This document shows positions 23,832 through 27,774 of a stretch of DNA of 27,774 nucleotides, piece by piece. A program made the position numbers and the translations under genes. The stretch's first letter is position 1. Every line of letters begins with the position of its first letter. The DNA is from CAZJKO01 sp964546995 (lineage in GTDB: Bacteria; Bacillota_I; Bacilli_A; RF39; UBA660), in the NCBI GenBank assembly GCA_964546995.1, contig CAZJKO010000010.1:1-27774 (forward strand), in the 5' to 3' direction. The notes below the pieces were generated by a model. It was not told the DNA's origin, searched no databases, and saw nothing but the letters and a program-made list of their open reading frames with translations.

Positions 23832-23860
23832 ATACTACCATAAAAGAATACCCTCGTCAA
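23832..23860 (-). promoter_or_regulatory. Promoter of the lipoprotein gene
   Basis: TTGACG (23860-23855), 17-nt spacer, TAGTAT (23837-23832). Confidence 0.55.
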
Positions 23861-23892
23861 TTAAATTCGATAACTTTATCGCTAAATTTCGA

Positions 23893-23919
23893 CAAAAAAG
23901 ATAGTGTTTTTTCACTATC
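23893..23919 (-). terminator. Terminator of the HerA-like gene
   Basis: GATAGTG, six-A loop, CACTATC, then six T on the minus strand. Confidence 0.85.
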
Positions 23920-23931
23920 GATAACAAACAA

Positions 23932-25695
23932 TTATTTAAACCACGCACGTTTAATGTCAGCACTACTAGAAAACGGTGCTGGATTCGGCTTTTCGATTGA
24001 AACGAGTGTCGGAATACGGAAAGCAGTTCCAAAACAAATAGCATCTCCTGGTGACAACGTCTTTAATTGTTCCACCATTTCACTAGAAACACGAGGAACC
24101 ATATTTTGAATATAATCCAAATCTTTAGGATGAAGTGTCCTCAAAATGATAAAGTTAGAACACTGAGATATTGCCGTCTCACTAAGCTCAGATGGTCTTT
24201 GCGTCACAAGACCCAAAAGAACCCCATATTTTCGTCCTTCTTTAGTAATACGATCAAAAATATTGTAACCCAAAATATCGAGATCAGTATCTTTTTGCAC
24301 ATAACGATGTGCTTCTTCAATGATAATGTGGTAAGGAACACTACCTCGATCCTTACTTTCACTGGCATAGTCGAATAACATCTTCGATAACACTTTGGTA
24401 ATAACCTTAGCAAGTCGATCATTCACATAATTGATATTGAAATTCACAATTTGACACTTTTGATTTTCTCTATTCATCATAAGCGATGAAATGTAATTAG
24501 CACGACTCACCATCTGTGGATAATCAAAGTACACTCTCTCATCCCCACTAGCAAGCGAATGAAGTCTAACTTTTAAAATATTTGCATAATCAAAAACATG
24601 ATCGCTCTTCAAAATTCCCTCTGAAAGAAGTGCTAAATCGAAAGCTTGTTCCAAATCAGATAAATTGTAAGGAACAAACACCTCCGTATTCATAAGTTCC
24701 AATCCCTCAACAATAAATTTCTGAATAAACTCGATAACTCCCTCCATATCTTGCATCTTCCCTGTTTTATCAACATAAAGACACTGTTTAAGAGTTCGAA
24801 CGTATCCAGGTTGCACAATCTCACTATCGAGATTCAAATCTTTCGTATAAAATTGCGTTAAAACAGCCGTTACTTGATCGCGAATTTTAGAAGAATCATT
24901 CCCACTCATCAAAATATCCAATACACATCGTGCAATAATATCGTTTTTATGTTTCGAAACGACAGATTCTTCTCCTTTTAAAATAGGAACTAACCTAAGT
25001 GCTTTTTCAATAATCGGAAGTTGCGACACACTAGTTACCCCCAAAAGCAAAGCAAGATCATCGACCCCTAATAACCAAAGAGGAATTCTCAAAATATCGG
25101 TATCAGGAAATTTCGTATTCGTCGTAATCGTCTTATAATGAAGCATTGGTGACACTTCATGTAACTTATCAAACGCTTTCGTATACTCACCATAGGCATC
25201 AAATAAGAAAATATTAGCACCGACTGGTACATATTCACTAGACGTAAAAACATTCTGAAGAAGTCTTGCAACCGTACAACTCTTTCCACTACCTGTATTT
25301 CCTAAAATAGCAAAATGCCCATTAAAGAAAGAATTGATAGGAATGTTAATACGATAATTCTTATAAACATTAGAAAGTCCAAAATAAACTTCACTATTGT
25401 CTTTCATCTTCTGATTACCAAGCATCAATTGAAGTTCATTCATTTGAATTAAACGAACTTGCGACTTAAAAGAAGGTTTCTCACGAAATCCTGGAACAAA
25501 CTGCCCCTCTCTAATTTCCCCAATAATCATAATACTAGCTTCATTATTAGAAATATTGGTTATTTCTCCTATTACTTTATGACCTTCATCTTGAAACACC
25601 ACATGTAAATGAATCAAATTCACTTGATTATGAATATCGATTTGTAATTTTACTTGAACTGTATTCTGAACAATTCCCTCAATCGTTCCAATCAT
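23932..25695 (-). CDS. HerA-like ATPase (DUF87), orphan
   Basis: A 587-residue FtsK/HerA-superfamily ATPase. The N-terminal 115 residues look like the HAS beta-barrel; then Walker A G-N-T-G-S-G-K-S (about 132-139), Walker B-like F-L-F-D-A-Y-G-E-Y, Y-H-I-I-I-E-E-A-H-R-Y (second acidic pair), V-T-Q-R-P-S-E-L-S-E-T and the arginine-finger region R-T-L-H-P-K-D. Such hexamers pump DNA; archaeal HerA works with NurA in end resection, and bacterial members occur in defence pairs with DUF4297 or SIR2. No partner is adjacent here. An upstream GTG at 25704 lies within AGAGGTG, so ATG at 25695 is preferred. Own promoter and terminator, so a single-gene unit. Function unknown. Confidence 0.88.
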   Translation of the reverse strand: MIGTIEGIVQNTVQVKLQIDIHNQVNLIHLHVVFQDEGHKVIGEITNISNNEASIMIIGEIREGQFVPGFREKPSFKSQVRLIQMNELQLMLGNQKMKDNSEVYFGLSNVYKNYRINIPINSFFNGHFAILGNTGSGKSCTVARLLQNVFTSSEYVPVGANIFLFDAYGEYTKAFDKLHEVSPMLHYKTITTNTKFPDTDILRIPLWLLGVDDLALLLGVTSVSQLPIIEKALRLVPILKGEESVVSKHKNDIIARCVLDILMSGNDSSKIRDQVTAVLTQFYTKDLNLDSEIVQPGYVRTLKQCLYVDKTGKMQDMEGVIEFIQKFIVEGLELMNTEVFVPYNLSDLEQAFDLALLSEGILKSDHVFDYANILKVRLHSLASGDERVYFDYPQMVSRANYISSLMMNRENQKCQIVNFNINYVNDRLAKVITKVLSKMLFDYASESKDRGSVPYHIIIEEAHRYVQKDTDLDILGYNIFDRITKEGRKYGVLLGLVTQRPSELSETAISQCSNFIILRTLHPKDLDYIQNMVPRVSSEMVEQLKTLSPGDAICFGTAFRIPTLVSIEKPNPAPFSSSADIKRAWFK

Positions 25696-25721
25696 CAAAA
25701 ACACCTCTCTATTCTAATCTA

Positions 25722-25727
25722 ATTATA
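25722..25727 (-). promoter_or_regulatory. Probable -10 box of the HerA-like gene
   Basis: Perfect TATAAT on the minus strand; the -35 (TTTCTT, 16-nt spacing) is weak. Confidence 0.4.
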
Positions 25728-25756
25728 TCACAAATAAAAAGAAAAGAAAGATGCAT

Positions 25757-27001
25757 TTAATAGGAAATATCTTTAACGAGACCAAACTGGTATCCTTGCA
25801 TCTTCATCTCTTGAATAAAATCTTGAAGGGCTTCTAAATTCGCTTTTTGTTTGGGATGTAAAAGATAGATCGCGCCATTATGATATTTCTTAAGCATTTG
25901 GTCTAATGCATACTCTTTTGTTTTCTCACCATCCCAATCTAGATAATCGGCACTCCAAAAGAACGATTTATACCCCATATCTTTAACTATCTGAAGTCCT
26001 CGATAACTCCACTCTCCCTTTGGATCACGATATACTTTATCCATAGGTCTTCCTACTGCTTCCAAATACATCTGTTCCATACTCAAAATTTCTTCTTTAA
26101 ATTCCATAAACCCACTAGCATTTGCATAATCACTCATCTTACGATGATGATAAGTATGGTTACCAATCGAATGACCCTTTTCTGCCCACTTTTTCACAAG
26201 ATCTAAATTGTTCTTCATATAATGTCCACAAAGAAAAATCGTCGCTTTCACATCATTTTGATCCAAAACTTCAACAATCTCTTTCAAATAAGTATCTAAA
26301 CTTCCTTCATCGAATGTCAAATAAATCGTCTTATCATCAGGACCAAGAAAATAGGCATTATATTTTTTTAATTCCTCTAAATCTCCTCCTCCAGTAGGTC
26401 TTTTATAATCCATCTTGTTATTACTCCACCAAGCGTGGGAAGTATTATCGATATCGTCGTACTTCAAAGAATAAGAAAATTCTTTCGGTCGAACAATCAC
26501 TGTACGTTTACAAGTAGCAGTATTCAAACTACTATCTTTCACCTGATAAATAATTTCGTAAGTACCGACCCTTTTATAATCGACATTACCTGAAACCACA
26601 ACTTGACTAGACAAATCCCCATCGAACAAATCTTCAGCATGATACCCTGCCTCTTGATAAGGAACCCCCTCTATAATGGTCTCAGGATTATTTCCCTTTA
26701 ACGTAATGATCGGAGCATCTTTATCTAAAATGACAACATGCCGCTTCACACTTCTCTTAATCCCCAAAAAGTTTCGAGCAGAATAGACGAATTCATAACC
26801 ATCCTTCACTTTCTGTTTCGAAGTTTTAAAGGAAAGTTCGTGACCAAAAAAAGAAAACGAAACACCAGGTTCCACATAAGTAGATGTACCATCTAGCACA
26901 AGAGTTTTATCCCCTTTCATATCGACTCGAATAAATAAATAACTAAGAACCCAAAATAACCATACCAAAAAAACGAGAATCAAAACGAATTTTTTATTCA
27001 T
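25757..27001 (-). CDS. PdaA-like polysaccharide deacetylase with Ig-like module
   Basis: A 414-residue envelope enzyme. A hydrophobic helix (about 5-24) anchors it; a DUF5011-like module lies at about 97-170 (Y-Q-E-A-G-Y, F-D-G-D-L). The NodB domain (about 222-410) has T-F-D-E-G (229-233), G-N-H-T-Y-H-H, Y-R-D-P-K-G-E-W-S-Y-R-G-L, F-F-W-S-A-D-Y-L-D-W-D and G-A-I-Y-L-L-H-P, and just before it W-W-S-N-N. These match PdaA, which deacetylates N-acetylmuramic acid so that muramic-delta-lactam forms in the spore cortex, required for germination. The Asn of PdaA T-F-D-N-G is Glu here. AGAGGTG precedes the ATG. Alone between terminators. PdaB or a vegetative esterase is less likely given the W-S-x-D-x-x-D-W pattern. 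Confidence 0.8.
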   Translation of the reverse strand: MNKKFVLILVFLVWLFWVLSYLFIRVDMKGDKTLVLDGTSTYVEPGVSFSFFGHELSFKTSKQKVKDGYEFVYSARNFLGIKRSVKRHVVILDKDAPIITLKGNNPETIIEGVPYQEAGYHAEDLFDGDLSSQVVVSGNVDYKRVGTYEIIYQVKDSSLNTATCKRTVIVRPKEFSYSLKYDDIDNTSHAWWSNNKMDYKRPTGGGDLEELKKYNAYFLGPDDKTIYLTFDEGSLDTYLKEIVEVLDQNDVKATIFLCGHYMKNNLDLVKKWAEKGHSIGNHTYHHRKMSDYANASGFMEFKEEILSMEQMYLEAVGRPMDKVYRDPKGEWSYRGLQIVKDMGYKSFFWSADYLDWDGEKTKEYALDQMLKKYHNGAIYLLHPKQKANLEALQDFIQEMKMQGYQFGLVKDISY

Positions 27002-27041
27002 AACACACCTCTACTAAAGTGTATGAAAGAAAAAGAAGAGC

Positions 27042-27073
27042 ATGAAAAAAGATAAGAAAAGTCTTATCTTTTA
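27042..27073 (-). terminator. Terminator of the partial secreted-protein gene
   Basis: AAAAGATAAGA, loop CTTT, TCTTATCTTTT then TT on the minus strand, right after the stop at 27080. Confidence 0.8.
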
Positions 27074-27079
27074 AGTCGT

Positions 27080-27774
27080 CTATTTCGAAATTTCAACGAC
27101 AGCGCGAACCCCGTAATTCGTTCCATTAGCGTTCCGATAACTGATTCTACCTTCCCCGTTTAACACCAAAGGATAATAGCTATTATTTGCAACAGCCGAC
27201 ATCGTCCAATATCCTGATGTAGAAACATTTTGGGTTCCATGCGTTGGAGCATAATTCGTATAATTACTTAACCATAAAGGACAAGAATCAACTTCTGATG
27301 TACAACCAAAATGAGTTAATTCTTGAACCGTAATCATTCGCGCCTTAGCTGTCCTTGTTGCCATAGTATATTGATTCATATTACATACCAAAGTATTCCA
27401 CACACATCCCGTATAAGGATTATCATGAAATGTTTTAGTACCTGGAGCATAAGATAGATCTAAAACATTCGTCCATCCTGCTGTCGCGCTTTCCAGTGCT
27501 GGCAAAGCGGTAACAGGACCACTAGTATTAATCAACCCTGCAGAGTTCCATGCTATTTCATTAATAATATTCTCCCTCTGTTGTAAAGTAAGTCTACCAT
27601 CATGATCCTTGATGACATAAAAGTATTTTTCTTCCGTATCGTTTACTTTATATTTTACGATTGTACTTGGAGTATACGTTGAAGGCATTGTTTTGATCTC
27701 TACACAAGTTTCTTCTTCCCCTGTAATACAACTAGAAGCATTGTACTGATAAACGGAAAGAATATTAGGATTAT
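27080..27774 (-). CDS. Partial secreted protein, paralogue of the gene at 5004-6236
   Basis: The gene runs off the right edge, so only the C-terminal 230 or so residues are present. An internal Met at 27688 is not the start: the frame is open from 27772 and reads N-P-N-I-L-S-V-Y-Q-Y-N-A-S-S-C-I-T-G-E-E-E-T-C, the same linker found in the paralogue. The domain then repeats I-V-K-Y-K-V-N, the T-L-Q-Q-R-E-N-I block, A-R-M-I-T-V-Q-E-L, C-P-L-W-L-S-N-Y, Y-W-T-M-S-A and ends G-V-R-A-V-V-E-I-S-K. Four or more spaced Cys suggest disulphides outside the cell. By analogy the missing N-terminus should hold a SipW-type leader. Function unknown. Confidence 0.8.
   Translation of the reverse strand, partial: NPNILSVYQYNASSCITGEEETCVEIKTMPSTYTPSTIVKYKVNDTEEKYFYVIKDHDGRLTLQQRENIINEIAWNSAGLINTSGPVTALPALESATAGWTNVLDLSYAPGTKTFHDNPYTGCVWNTLVCNMNQYTMATRTAKARMITVQELTHFGCTSEVDSCPLWLSNYTNYAPTHGTQNVSTSGYWTMSAVANNSYYPLVLNGEGRISYRNANGTNYGVRAVVEISK

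Noticed and set aside
23687..24109. 140-codon plus-strand frame
   Set aside because: It is antisense to the HerA-like and lipoprotein genes, crosses a clear terminator and has no ribosome binding site.
27018..27025. CATACACT, matching a sigma-E -10, before the PdaA-like gene
   Set aside because: A start seven bases downstream would fall within the ribosome binding site, and no matching -35 is present.
27080..27688. A complete 202-residue gene starting at 27688
   Set aside because: The frame continues upstream to the window edge with sequence homologous to the paralogue, so the Met is internal.

Overview
The window reads as chromosomal DNA of a low-GC, endospore-forming member of the Bacillota. 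A gut lineage near Erysipelotrichales or the RF39/ML615J-28 group is my guess from gene style, not a proven placement. Evidence is the AT-rich sequence, strong AGGAGG-type ribosome binding sites, a T-box leader, SepF/DivIVA/YqeG/YqeH, and a spore gene set: two CotY/CotZ-like coat proteins, an unsplit pro-sigma-K, a PdaA-like cortex deacetylase and a collagen-like surface protein. The sequence begins with a run of ten C and has a 100-N gap inside the collagen repeats, so it is a draft contig.

Layout. 1-4982: a zinc-peptidase-like gene diverges from the cotY/cotZ-like pair, followed by a DUF1016/YhcG-type nuclease, a small unknown gene and a SEDS (RodA/FtsW/SpoVE) polymerase. 5004-6236: a secreted protein with a SipW-type leader, paralogous to the partial gene at the right edge. 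6402-9834: an AT-richer insert. 9933-13951: one leftward operon of deacetylase, yqeG, yqeH and a glycolipid-type glycosyltransferase. 14060-17063: sigK, then a collagen-like gene with a family 2 glycosyltransferase downstream. 17166-21108: ileS with its T-box, divIVA and sepF. 21237-27774: an unknown gene, an Ig-repeat lipoprotein, an orphan HerA-like ATPase, the PdaA-like deacetylase and the partial secreted protein.

The main discovery is the insert. It has 21-bp terminal inverted repeats (20 of 21 identical) at 6403-6423 and 9815-9835, and a TGCCCCCC direct repeat just outside each end (6394-6401 and 9835-9842), the pattern left by transposition. No transposase is visible inside. The cargo is a LysR regulator with a small protein on one strand and, divergently, a CoaE-like kinase, CoaD and a metallo-beta-lactamase-fold hydrolase: a possible mobile module for the last two steps of coenzyme A synthesis. 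Removing the insert with one repeat copy joins an open frame after the glycosyltransferase gene to a short tail ending in a stop, just ahead of a strong terminator. That supports the insertion model and shows that the yqeG/yqeH/glycosyltransferase operon has been cut off from its terminator.

Functionally the rest is cell-envelope, division and spore-coat work. SigK probably drives late spore genes such as the coat proteins, and the family 2 glycosyltransferase probably decorates the collagen-like protein. Three separate proteins carry DUF5011-type Ig-like modules.
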